DNA of 14,290 nucleotides from assembly GCA_038226175.1 (NCBI GenBank), contig JBBRQP010000072.1:1-14290 (forward strand), in the 5' to 3' direction. Shown one piece after another: positions 8,381 to 14,290 of the stretch. Source of the stretch: JBBRQP01 sp038226175. Lineage in GTDB: Bacteria > Cyanobacteriota > Cyanobacteriia > Gloeobacterales > Anthocerotibacteraceae. Numbering within the stretch: position 1 is the first letter of the stretch; each line of letters starts with the position of its first letter. The translations under genes and the position numbers were made by a program. The notes beneath the pieces are model-generated. The model saw only the letters and a list, made by a program, of their open reading frames with translations, was not told where the DNA came from and made no database searches.

Positions 8381-8523
8381 CTACACTGGGAACTAAAGCA
8401 CTAATTTGTGTTCCACCATTCACTGCACACCCAACTGCTGCGCCATCAAAACTAGCACCCGTGGTACCCATCAGGTTTTACCAATCGTTACTGCCATTCC
8501 CACTGTTCTGTTTAGACCCAGTT

Positions 8524-8553
8524 TTGGCACAAACACTGACTATGATATATAAG
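8524..8553 (+). promoter_or_regulatory. Candidate promoter of the toxin-antitoxin pair
   Basis: TTGGCA at 8524-8529 is followed after 16 bases by TATATA (8546-8551), or after 18 bases by TATAAG (8548-8553). Either fits a sigma-70-type promoter and would start transcription near 8557-8561, giving a leader of about 25-30 bases before the toxin GTG. In related systems the antitoxin represses its own promoter, but I could not pick out a clear operator palindrome. Confidence 0.4.
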
Positions 8554-8586
8554 ACTGAGTACTATGGTTAGAATGGAAAAGCGCAA

Positions 8587-8961
8587 GTGTCAATCTATAA
8601 AAACAGAAAGTTTAGCAGCTGGGCAAACAACGAAGGCGTAACTGATAATGATCTTTGCAAAGCAGTTACAGAAATGAAACAGGGACTCTACGAAGCATCT
8701 TTAGGAGGTGGACTAGTGAAAAAACGAGTTGCGCGATCAGGGGCAGGCAAGAGTGGAGGATTTCGTGTAATTCTTGCCACCAATTTCAATAATTCATGGT
8801 TTTTTATTTATGGGTTTGCTAAAAATGTCCGTAGTAATATTGATGTTAATGAAGCAGCAGCTTTAAAGAAATTGGCGAATTCTTATCTGAAGATGTCTCA
8901 GCGTGATCTGGAAAATGCAAAATCGAATGGTAAATTATTAGAGGTACTGTGTGATGGCTAA
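8587..8961 (+). CDS. RelE/HigB-type toxin of a type II toxin-antitoxin system
   Basis: The 124-residue protein matches the pattern of the RelE-like toxin family often placed upstream of a HigA/YiaG-like antitoxin (COG4737-type). Key stretches are YKNRKFSSWANNEGVTD near the N-terminus, GGGLVKKRVAR (40-50), GKSGGFRVI (54-62) and the C-terminal YGFAKN (75-80). Basic residues Lys45, Lys46, Arg47, Arg50, Lys55, Arg60 and Lys79 fit the RNA-facing surface of a RelE/ParE-fold mRNA interferase. The domain ends near residue 100, and about 20 extra residues reach the stop. The start is the GTG at 8587, with GGAAA nine bases upstream; an ATG at 8573 is out of frame. The gene overlaps the antitoxin by eight bases, so the two are coupled. 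The fold and partner are well supported; the RNase activity is inferred from the family. Confidence 0.88.
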   Translation: MSIYKNRKFSSWANNEGVTDNDLCKAVTEMKQGLYEASLGGGLVKKRVARSGAGKSGGFRVILATNFNNSWFFIYGFAKNVRSNIDVNEAAALKKLANSYLKMSQRDLENAKSNGKLLEVLCDG

Positions 8962-9301
8962 AAAGAAATCGGCGATTCTTGAGGCAGCGCATGAAAGTGC
9001 CCAAGACCTCTATGAAATTGGTGTAATCAGTAAAATTACCATGCGGGAGTTTGATATTTTGTGTTTAATGCCTGTGGAACGGATACCACCAGAGCAGATC
9101 AAACAAATCCGAGAACATTCCCAGATGAGTCAGGCAGTATTTGCGGCTATCCTCAATACAAGTGTTTCAACTGTCCAAAAATGGGAGATTGGAGCTAAAC
9201 GTCCTAGTGGACTCGCATTAAAATTACTTAGTCTCGTCAAAAGTCATGGCATCGATTTTCTGATTGGCACTGCCCCAGATACTAACAACGGATACCCTTA
9301 A
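8954..9301 (+). CDS. HigA/YiaG-type helix-turn-helix antitoxin
   Basis: The 115-residue protein has a charged N-terminus, a central link containing MREFDILCLMP (30-40), and a Cro/CI-type (XRE) helix-turn-helix at about 47-93. The HTH includes MSQAVFAAILNTSVSTVQKW (58-77), followed by EIGAKRPSGLALKLLSL. This is the usual form of antitoxins paired with COG4737-type toxins: the partner neutralises the toxin and represses the shared promoter. The ATG at 8954 lies inside the end of the toxin gene (ATGGCTAA spans both start and stop), and a GTG at 8951 directly precedes it. The toxin-first order matches higBA-type loci. All helices needed for DNA binding appear present, so the pair looks intact. 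Confidence 0.9.
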   Translation: MAKKKSAILEAAHESAQDLYEIGVISKITMREFDILCLMPVERIPPEQIKQIREHSQMSQAVFAAILNTSVSTVQKWEIGAKRPSGLALKLLSLVKSHGIDFLIGTAPDTNNGYP

Positions 9302-9426
9302 ACCAAAGTCAAAGCACCTCACATCCTAGTAAGCTATATTTACTTACAGGAAAATTGTCTCTCGCCACACTTTGACGACTACTGAACGTTACCTGTCATT
9401 GCCATAGACTATTCACTTGCGAAGGT

Positions 9427-9489
9427 AACTTTAGTTTTACAAATCTTTTTATAACCCAGAGGCCATTTCTAATTTCCTTTGGCTCTGAC
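9427..9489 (-). repeat. Imperfect direct repeat, copy B (decayed relative of the Rpn-like remnant)
   Basis: This copy is the partner of 8243-8303, in the same orientation on the far side of the toxin-antitoxin pair. In the matching minus-strand frame it reads SEPKEIRNGLWVIK against SELKEIGNSLWTIR in copy A. The similarity is therefore seen at protein level too, and the copies look like two decayed relatives of one coding sequence rather than a simple repeat element. A TAG three codons upstream of SEPKE shows that this copy is dead. Confidence 0.65.
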
Positions 9490-9582
9490 GCTTTCTACCC
9501 ACCCAGGACTTTGATATAACTGAGCCACTTAAAATAAAAACTTTTGCTCGATCTATCACAGTATCAAACCGTAAAGTTCCAG

Positions 9583-9611
9583 TTGGCGATCAAGACAGCT
9601 TAGAATATACT
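9583..9611 (+). promoter_or_regulatory. Candidate agrE promoter
   Basis: TTGGCG at 9583-9588 and TATACT at 9606-9611 are separated by 17 bases, the ideal sigma-70 spacing. The predicted start of transcription is near 9618, at the edge of the palindrome that covers the ribosome-binding site, giving a leader of only about 15 bases. Confidence 0.5.
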
Positions 9612-9616
9612 CGCTA

Positions 9617-9626
9617 CCTCTAGAGG
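9617..9626 (+). promoter_or_regulatory. Palindrome CCTCTAGAGG covering the agrE ribosome-binding site
   Basis: The perfect 10-bp palindrome CCTCTAGAGG contains the AGAGG Shine-Dalgarno (9622-9626), which stands five bases (TTTTT) before the ATG at 9632. It decides the start codon. It could also pair the Shine-Dalgarno with the CCTCT just before it, although a hairpin with so small a loop would be strained, or serve as a DNA site near the transcription start. Confidence 0.4.
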
Positions 9627-9631
9627 TTTTT

Positions 9632-11716
9632 ATGTCATCGGCTAATCGTTATTTGATGTGTGCCCCAGATTATTTTGACGTCACCTATGTCATTAACCCT
9701 TGGATGGAAGGGAATATTAGCCGTACTGCGATCCAAAAAGCTCAAGAGCAGTGGCAACAACTTTATCAATTAATTAGCGTACGGGCTGATGTCGAATTGG
9801 TTGCACCCCAAGTTGGTTTACCAGATATGCCCTTTACTGCTAATGCGGGGCTGATTTTGGATGATAAGGTCGTGCTCAGCCATTTTTTGCACCCAGAACG
9901 TCAGGGCGAGGAGTCGCATTTTCAGGATTGGTTTACCGCTCAGGGCTTAACGGTTTATACGCTACCCGTACCCTTTGAAGGCGCTGGAGATGCGCTGTTA
10001 GACCGGGGACAGCCATGGTTATGGGCGGGTTATGGGCGTCGTTCGGCACTCGACAGTCATGCTTATTTGACTAAATGGTTAGAGATTGAAGTCCTTTCTT
10101 TGCGTCTAGTCGATGATCGTTTTTATCACCTCGATACTTGTTTTTGTCCCTTGACTGGCGGCTATTTACTCTACTATCCTCTAGCTTTTGATGAACCTTC
10201 GCGACGCTTGATTGCCCAGCGTGTTCCGGTCGAGAAACAGTTGATTGTTTTAGAAAAAGATGCTGTCAATTTTGCATGTAATGCCGTCAATATTGGCAAC
10301 ACCGTGATTCTCAATAAAGTCACGCCCAAACTAGAAGCCCTGCTCAAACAAGCTGGTTTTGAAGTGTTACAAACTGAGTTAACCGAATTTCTTAAAGCTG
10401 GTGGTGCCGCTAAATGTCTGACCCTACGGCTCAACGAAGACCGTCTGGCGCAACCGCTTAATTTGTCAGTTCAGCCGCCTGTTTTTGCCCAACGCACGAT
10501 TGAACTTGAAGGTCATTTATTAGATGCTAATTTGATGAGTCGGGTCATGGATCTGATCGTATCGGAGGGAGGAAGTTTTGAGATTCTCGACTTCTATGCC
10601 GGACCGCGTTCCCAAGATTTATCTCGGGCGCAATTAGCTGTGACAGCACCTTCGGCAGAGCGTTTAGATGACATTTTGACGGGACTTATTGACCTGGGAG
10701 CTAAGCTACCGAGCCTAGAAACCATGGATGCAACCCTCGAATCGGTGAGCCAAAGGGGGGTCGCGCCGGAGGATTTTTATATCACGAATATTTATCCCAC
10801 CGAAGTCCGAGTTAAAGGCCAGTGGTACGAAGTCGCGGGTCAACGCATGGATGGAGCGATTATCGTTGACGATCAAGCGCAACCCATCGAGGTCAAATGT
10901 CGGTTATTACGAGATTTGCAGCCCAGCCAAAAGGTCGTTTGTGGGGTCGAAGGCATTCGTACCCGCCTCAAACAGGAAGGCCGGGAGACCACAGAGTTTA
11001 CCTTTATGGGCTCGAGTATCTCCAGTGAACGCCGGGTCGAACTGGTGGTCGAGCAAATTGCTTGGGAGTTGTATCGTCTGCGTAATCAGGGTGGTAAGGC
11101 GCTCGTGGTGGCGGGCCCTGTGGTCATTCATACGGGTGGCGGCGTCCATCTCGCAGAGCTGATTCGTGAGGGCTATGTACAGGCTCTGTTGGGGGGTAAT
11201 GCGATTGCGGTGCATGATATTGAGCAGGCTTTTTATGGCACTTCGCTGGGCGTTGACCTACAACGGGGTATTCCTGTACGCGGCGGTCATCGCCATCACC
11301 TCAAAACGATCAACAAAATTCGTGCCCTCGGCGGCATTGCCCAAGCGGTAAACCAAGGTTTACTGACCAAAGGCATTTTTTATGAATGTGTTTCTAAAGA
11401 TATTCCCTTTGTTCTAGCTGGTTCGATCCGTGATGATGGGCCTTTGCCAGAAACGGTCATGGACTTGATCCAAGCACAAGAGCAATATAGCGACCTAGTA
11501 CAAGGTTCCCAGATGATCCTGATGCTGTCTTCGATGCTCCATTCGATTGGGGTCGGTAATATGACGCCAGCCGGGGTCAAACTAGTCTGTGTCGATATCA
11601 ATCCAGCGGTCGTGACCAAGCTCGCAGACCGGGGTTCGGTTGAATCCGTCGGGGTGGTGACTGATGTGGGTTTATTTTTGAGTCTGTTGGTACGGCAATT
11701 ACAGCAGCTGGGTTAA
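9632..11716 (+). CDS. agrE: AgrE/ArgZ: arginine dihydrolase with ornithine cyclodeaminase-type C-terminal domain
   Basis: This cyanobacterial enzyme hydrolyses arginine to ornithine, two ammonia and CO2; in the fused form of Anabaena the C-terminal domain converts ornithine to proline. It works in arginine catabolism and in using nitrogen stored as cyanophycin. The 694 residues show an N-terminal amidinotransferase-fold (GME) domain (about 1-280) with Asn22, Asn71, Glu116, His166 and the catalytic Cys262 in GGAAKC (257-262). Two residues added to His166 and Cys262 give the His168/Cys264 I recall for ArgZ. The C-terminal part (about 285-694) is a LOR/SDH-type domain with a nucleotide-binding region (VVAGPVVIHTGGGVHLAEL, 492-510). 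The length is slightly under the roughly 700 residues of known homologues and both domains are complete. The start is set by AGAGG five bases upstream. The DUF4079 gene follows after 56 bp on the same strand. Confidence 0.95.
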   Translation: MSSANRYLMCAPDYFDVTYVINPWMEGNISRTAIQKAQEQWQQLYQLISVRADVELVAPQVGLPDMPFTANAGLILDDKVVLSHFLHPERQGEESHFQDWFTAQGLTVYTLPVPFEGAGDALLDRGQPWLWAGYGRRSALDSHAYLTKWLEIEVLSLRLVDDRFYHLDTCFCPLTGGYLLYYPLAFDEPSRRLIAQRVPVEKQLIVLEKDAVNFACNAVNIGNTVILNKVTPKLEALLKQAGFEVLQTELTEFLKAGGAAKCLTLRLNEDRLAQPLNLSVQPPVFAQRTIELEGHLLDANLMSRVMDLIVSEGGSFEILDFYAGPRSQDLSRAQLAVTAPSAERLDDILTGLIDLGAKLPSLETMDATLESVSQRGVAPEDFYITNIYPTEVRVKGQWYEVAGQRMDGAIIVDDQAQPIEVKCRLLRDLQPSQKVVCGVEGIRTRLKQEGRETTEFTFMGSSISSERRVELVVEQIAWELYRLRNQGGKALVVAGPVVIHTGGGVHLAELIREGYVQALLGGNAIAVHDIEQAFYGTSLGVDLQRGIPVRGGHRHHLKTINKIRALGGIAQAVNQGLLTKGIFYECVSKDIPFVLAGSIRDDGPLPETVMDLIQAQEQYSDLVQGSQMILMLSSMLHSIGVGNMTPAGVKLVCVDINPAVVTKLADRGSVESVGVVTDVGLFLSLLVRQLQQLG

Positions 11717-11719
11717 GGC

Positions 11720-11747
11720 TTGCCGTTCTGAGACCAACGGATACAAT
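11720..11747 (+). promoter_or_regulatory. Possible promoter for the DUF4079 gene
   Basis: TTGCCG (11720-11725) and TACAAT (11742-11747) are 16 bases apart in the short gap after agrE, so the downstream gene may have its own start of transcription. A TATAAA at 11753-11758 is a rival -10 without a good -35. Read-through from agrE is equally possible, as no terminator is visible between the genes. Confidence 0.3.
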
Positions 11748-11772
11748 CGAGGTATAAATTTTTGTTGGATCT

Positions 11773-12228
11773 ATGGCAGTCAACTGGCTAGGTTTGCTTC
11801 ATCCCTTCGGCGGTTTTGGGGTTTTTTGTGTGGTGAGTGTCGCTGCTTATTTTGGTTGGCAGTACCGTACTGTGCGCTTAGGTAAACGTGGCGGAGCTGA
11901 TGGGGTCAAGCCCAAAGATATCGTGCACCTGCAACAAGAGCATCAAAAGGCTGGTTATTGGGTGGTGGCGATGGCGGTGACGGTTTGGCTAGGTGGTCAC
12001 ACGATGACCGAATGGCTGCACCTTGATAAGTTGCTTGAGAACTCCTATCACGAAACTACGGCGTTGCTTTTTGTAGTTCTGGTGTTGGCTAGTGCCGGGG
12101 TGATTTTGTTGTTTCGCCGTCAGCCCTGGGCGCGTCCTGTGCATTTGACTCTCAATGGTGGCATCGTCGCACTATTGGCCTTACAGATTTTATCGGGTCT
12201 GGGCTTGACGGCAGGGTTGTTTAAGTAA
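11773..12228 (+). CDS. DUF4079 family four-helix membrane protein
   Basis: The 151-residue protein resembles the cyanobacterial/plastid DUF4079 family, whose function is not known to me. Hydrophobic segments lie at about 8-30, 61-78, 96-114 and 126-148. Histidines His10, His52, His57, His76, His83, His93 and His124 sit in or beside the helices. With the RPVHLTLNGG stretch (121-130) this recalls four-helix b-type haem proteins such as cytochrome b561, so a haem or redox role is possible but unproven. A basic loop (RTVRLGKRGG, 32-41) probably faces the cytoplasm. The ATG at 11773 is preceded by a weak GGAT. The gene lies between agrE and the HAD phosphatase with gaps of 56 and 54 bp, a loose cluster that does not by itself indicate a shared pathway. 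Confidence 0.8.
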   Translation: MAVNWLGLLHPFGGFGVFCVVSVAAYFGWQYRTVRLGKRGGADGVKPKDIVHLQQEHQKAGYWVVAMAVTVWLGGHTMTEWLHLDKLLENSYHETTALLFVVLVLASAGVILLFRRQPWARPVHLTLNGGIVALLALQILSGLGLTAGLFK

Positions 12229-12282
12229 CCTATTACCCCGGCGCAACTCTGATACCCTAATAGGCAGGGCTGAGAATGGGAC

Positions 12283-13089
12283 ATGCAAATTAAATTGGTG
12301 ACGCTAGATCTTGATGGGACAATTTTAGGTTCGCCGCCTGTGATTAGTCCGGCGGTGATGCAAGCGATTCGCCAGGTTCAAGCGCGGGGTATCCAAGTCA
12401 CTGTGGTCACAGGGCGGATGTATCGCGCAGCCGTAGCCTTTCATCAAGAGCTTAAATCAGATTTACCCTTAATTAGTTATCAAGGTGCCTTAATCAAAGA
12501 CCCCCAAAATGACAAAGTTTACTGGCACAAGCCCGTGTCTCTTGACCTAGCGCAAAGTGTCATTGAGGTATTTCGGCACTATGATTTGCCCTTTCATGTT
12601 TATCTCAACGACACGTTATATGTAGAAGAACCCGTTAGTTTGCAAACAGAGATTTATCGGGAGCGCACGGGAATTGAGCCAGTCGTCGTCAACGATATCA
12701 ATATGATCCTCACAGCCGCCCCAACTAAATTATTGGGATTTTGGGGAGATAATCATGACGAAATTTGGGCGGATCTGCAAGAACGCTACGACCCCCAAGA
12801 GCTTTATTTGACCCGTTCTACGACTAATTTTGTGGAAGCGGTTAATCCTCAGAGTACTAAGGGTCATGCCGTGCAATATCTGGCTGAAACCGTGTTGGGT
12901 TTAGCCCCCGCCAATGTGCTAGCTATCGGGGACTATTATAATGACCTAGAAATGCTGGCCTATGCTGGCATCGGGGTGGCGATGGGTTCGGCACCCCCGG
13001 CAGTGCAGGCGGTTGCTAACTGGGTCGCACCAACGGTCGAAGAAGATGGCGTAGCAGCGGCTTTGCATAAATTTATTCTCAATCAATGA
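12283..13089 (+). CDS. Cof-type HAD-superfamily hydrolase (sugar-phosphate phosphatase-like)
   Basis: This 268-residue cytoplasmic phosphatase carries all four HAD motifs: DLDGTI with nucleophile Asp9 and acid/base Asp11, VTGR (42-45), Lys193 in STKGHAVQYL, and GDYYND (216-221). The block between about residues 83 and 180 is the C2B-type cap that marks the Cof/YidA subfamily, whose known members dephosphorylate sugar phosphates, erythronate phosphate or flavin precursors. The real substrate cannot be told from sequence. The ATG at 12283 has a GGG about four bases upstream and begins directly at the first beta-strand. The stop overlaps the start of the next gene (ATGA, 13086-13089), so the hydrolase downstream is likely translated together with it. 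Confidence 0.92.
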   Translation: MQIKLVTLDLDGTILGSPPVISPAVMQAIRQVQARGIQVTVVTGRMYRAAVAFHQELKSDLPLISYQGALIKDPQNDKVYWHKPVSLDLAQSVIEVFRHYDLPFHVYLNDTLYVEEPVSLQTEIYRERTGIEPVVVNDINMILTAAPTKLLGFWGDNHDEIWADLQERYDPQELYLTRSTTNFVEAVNPQSTKGHAVQYLAETVLGLAPANVLAIGDYYNDLEMLAYAGIGVAMGSAPPAVQAVANWVAPTVEEDGVAAALHKFILNQ

Positions 13090-14123
13090 TGCTGGCTTAT
13101 CGTCCGCCGTGGTATTTGCGTAATGGCCTAGTGCAGACATGGTTTGGTAGCTCTCGCTATGGCGATACCTGGAATCAGCTCGGCGATCAAGTAGCGTGGC
13201 TTCAACATTTACCGCTTATCCCCTGGCAAGAGCATATTTTTGTGGGTGCGGATGCGGTGCCGCTGTGGGGACAGTGGGCTTGCCCGAGTCAGGCACAAGG
13301 CACGTTGATCATTACCTATGGCATTACCGGAACTGTGCACACGGCCTGGTATGCCCAAACCCTAGCTCGCAAAGCCTATGCCCTCGGTTATGCAGTCTTA
13401 CTCTATGACTGGCGTGCCCATGGACGCACCGGTGAATTGTCCCCCGTGCCCTGCTCGGATGGGTGGCGAGAGGGCGAGGATCAAGTACGGTTAGCCGAAC
13501 AACTCGTTACCTTAGGTTGTCCTGCTAAAGTCGCGCTCGTCGGATTTTCCCTGGGGGGGCAGCTAGCTTTGTGGGGCATCAAAGCAGCGGTAGAGTTGCA
13601 CTCACCTTTGATCCGCACAGCCGCAGTCTTAGCCCCTAATCTCGAATCCAATCGTTCACTGACTTATTTACGGACGACGTGGGCGGGGCGCAAAATTGAG
13701 GAGGTCTTGGTCAAAGAGTTGCGCGTTGAGGCCAAAAAACGCGAAGAACGCTATCCTGAGGCAGTCAAACCCGGTGCTGTCGAGCGGGTGACCTCGATCA
13801 GTGCTTTTGATGAGCAAATGGTGATTGAATATTATGGTTTTCCGACGGTGGTTGATTACTACCAAAAAACTAGTGGTTTATATTTACTTGAGCAGCTAAA
13901 ATTGCCGTTTTTGGTAATTTATGCAGAGGATGACCCGATGTTTGAACCAGCATTGATTCCAGAAATTAAACACCGCATGGCAGCAAATCCTCAGGGGCAA
14001 CTGTTACTAACTAAAGCAGGTGGTCATGTCTCCCATATTGGCGTAGCACAGGCAGGTGAAGATCAATTTTGGGCGTTCAATCGACTGATGGCATTTTGTG
14101 AAGTGCAACTTAAGGGCGAATAG
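13086..14123 (+). CDS. YheT-like alpha/beta-fold hydrolase
   Basis: The 345-residue protein belongs to the YheT-type (COG0429-like) alpha/beta hydrolases, cytoplasmic esterase-like enzymes without a firmly known substrate. Visible features are the oxyanion-side ITYGITGTVHT (76-86), YDWRAHGRTGE (107-117), the nucleophile elbow GFSLGG with Ser155, the acid loop YAEDDPMF (Asp282/Asp283) and GGHVSH with His314. The catalytic triad looks complete. The N-terminal 40 residues (RPPWYLRNGLVQTWFGSSR) are typical of the family. Two ATGs stand in tandem: 13086 overlaps the preceding stop by four bases, and 13089 would share one base. No intrinsic terminator is clear after the stop at 14123. Confidence 0.9.
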   Translation: MMLAYRPPWYLRNGLVQTWFGSSRYGDTWNQLGDQVAWLQHLPLIPWQEHIFVGADAVPLWGQWACPSQAQGTLIITYGITGTVHTAWYAQTLARKAYALGYAVLLYDWRAHGRTGELSPVPCSDGWREGEDQVRLAEQLVTLGCPAKVALVGFSLGGQLALWGIKAAVELHSPLIRTAAVLAPNLESNRSLTYLRTTWAGRKIEEVLVKELRVEAKKREERYPEAVKPGAVERVTSISAFDEQMVIEYYGFPTVVDYYQKTSGLYLLEQLKLPFLVIYAEDDPMFEPALIPEIKHRMAANPQGQLLLTKAGGHVSHIGVAQAGEDQFWAFNRLMAFCEVQLKGE

Positions 14124-14141
14124 AATGATTTGACGTGTTAG

Positions 14142-14154
14142 GCTAGCTAGCTAG
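14142..14154. repeat. GCTA tandem tract
   Basis: Three copies of GCTA followed by G form a self-complementary run (GCTAGCTAGCTAG) between the hydrolase stop and the right-hand transposase. It could mark the outer edge of the mobile element or be chance; the other end is not visible for comparison. Confidence 0.4.
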
Positions 14155-14182
14155 TAGGCAGCCACAAGTAGGTTGACGAATA

Positions 14183-14202
14183 AAAAATGAGGAAAAATGA
14201 GG
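14183..14202 (+). repeat. Perfect 10-bp tandem duplication AAAAATGAGG
   Basis: AAAAATGAGG occurs twice back to back at 14183-14192 and 14193-14202. The first copy supplies an ATG (14187) in frame with the transposase at the right edge. Its proximity to the transposase start suggests slippage or a control element within the IS leader. Confidence 0.5.
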
Positions 14203-14231
14203 GTATACCGAATACAGCCACAGGGGTACCC

Positions 14232-14290
14232 GTGCAGAAAAAATACGTTGTCCAGCTGTCTGAACCAGAAAGACAAGATCTGCTAGCTAT
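14232..14290 (+). CDS. IS630-type transposase, N-terminal fragment cut by the window edge
   Basis: From the GTG at 14232 the frame reads VQKKYVVQLSEPERQDLLA up to the window edge. This is the usual opening of one group of IS630-family transposases (KKYxVxLxxxER-x-L pattern), leading into the N-terminal helix-turn-helix. The same frame is open back to a TAA at 14181-14183 and contains an ATG at 14187, which would add 15 residues. I prefer the GTG because homologues start close to KKY and a GGGG stretch lies about six bases upstream. It differs from the left-edge transposase in sequence, so they are two different elements. Only 19 codons are visible, so intactness is unknown. Confidence 0.65.
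   Translation, partial: MQKKYVVQLSEPERQDLLA

Larger units (their letters stand above)
9302..9631. other. 330-bp gap between the antitoxin and agrE
   Basis: I find no coding sequence with a believable start. The stretch holds repeat copy B (9427-9489), which in the reading frame equivalent to copy A is closed by a stop just upstream and disrupted by gaps. It also holds the agrE promoter and the palindrome just before agrE. The first 125 bases after the antitoxin contain no recognisable terminator hairpin. Confidence 0.5.

Noticed and set aside
8361..8471. A 36-codon minus-strand frame beginning MGTTGASFDGAAVG
   Set aside because: It has no ribosome-binding site and no recognisable family, and it partly overlaps the Rpn-like remnant. 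It may be a scrap of another decayed gene but cannot be supported as one.
9561..9574. GTA-N8-TAA upstream of agrE as an NtcA nitrogen-control site
   Set aside because: It lacks the TAC half-site and its centre would lie about 50 bases before the predicted start of transcription, not near the -41.5 expected for NtcA activation.
1..14290. HIP1 repeats (GCGATCGC) as a cyanobacterial marker
   Set aside because: I did not find an intact copy by eye; several GCGATC or GATCGC fragments occur but not the full octamer. The cyanobacterial call rests on gene families instead.

Overview
The window looks like a piece of a cyanobacterial chromosome. The strongest pointer is agrE/argZ, the arginine dihydrolase fused to an ornithine cyclodeaminase-type domain, followed by a four-helix DUF4079 membrane protein; both are typical of cyanobacteria. 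The RecG and PcrA-type helicases also have cyanobacterial-style N-termini. I cannot name a genus.

Layout. Both edges are cut through the first codons of IS630-type transposases that point out of the window (left on the minus strand, right on the plus strand). Positions 273-7996 are all minus strand. In transcription order they encode a small EamA/DMT-type membrane protein, glutamine-dependent NAD+ synthetase (nadE), methylglyoxal synthase (mgsA) one base after nadE, a Bfd-like [2Fe-2S] protein, the UvrD/PcrA helicase and the RecG helicase. Positions 8087-9631 are an accessory patch that is AT-richer by eye. It holds a broken C-terminal remnant that resembles Rpn/PD-(D/E)XK transposase-like proteins, a RelE/HigB-type toxin with an overlapping HigA-type antitoxin, and a degenerate second copy of part of the remnant on the other side of the toxin-antitoxin pair. 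Positions 9632-14123 are plus strand: agrE, the DUF4079 protein, a Cof-type HAD phosphatase and a YheT-like alpha/beta hydrolase, the last two overlapping by four bases.

How the genes relate. RecG and PcrA are housekeeping DNA-repair helicases. nadE and mgsA are almost certainly co-translated. AgrE releases ammonia from arginine and feeds the ornithine/proline route in nitrogen storage metabolism. The DUF4079 protein is a polytopic membrane protein with several histidines and no assigned role. The TA pair sits between two diverged direct repeats, the clearest sign of past rearrangement here.

I see no CRISPR array, rRNA, tRNA, riboswitch or convincing intrinsic terminator. Most genes are well-known families. 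The points worth following are the repeat-flanked TA cassette, a likely leaderless bfd-like transcript, the nadE-mgsA junction, and a palindrome covering the agrE ribosome-binding site.
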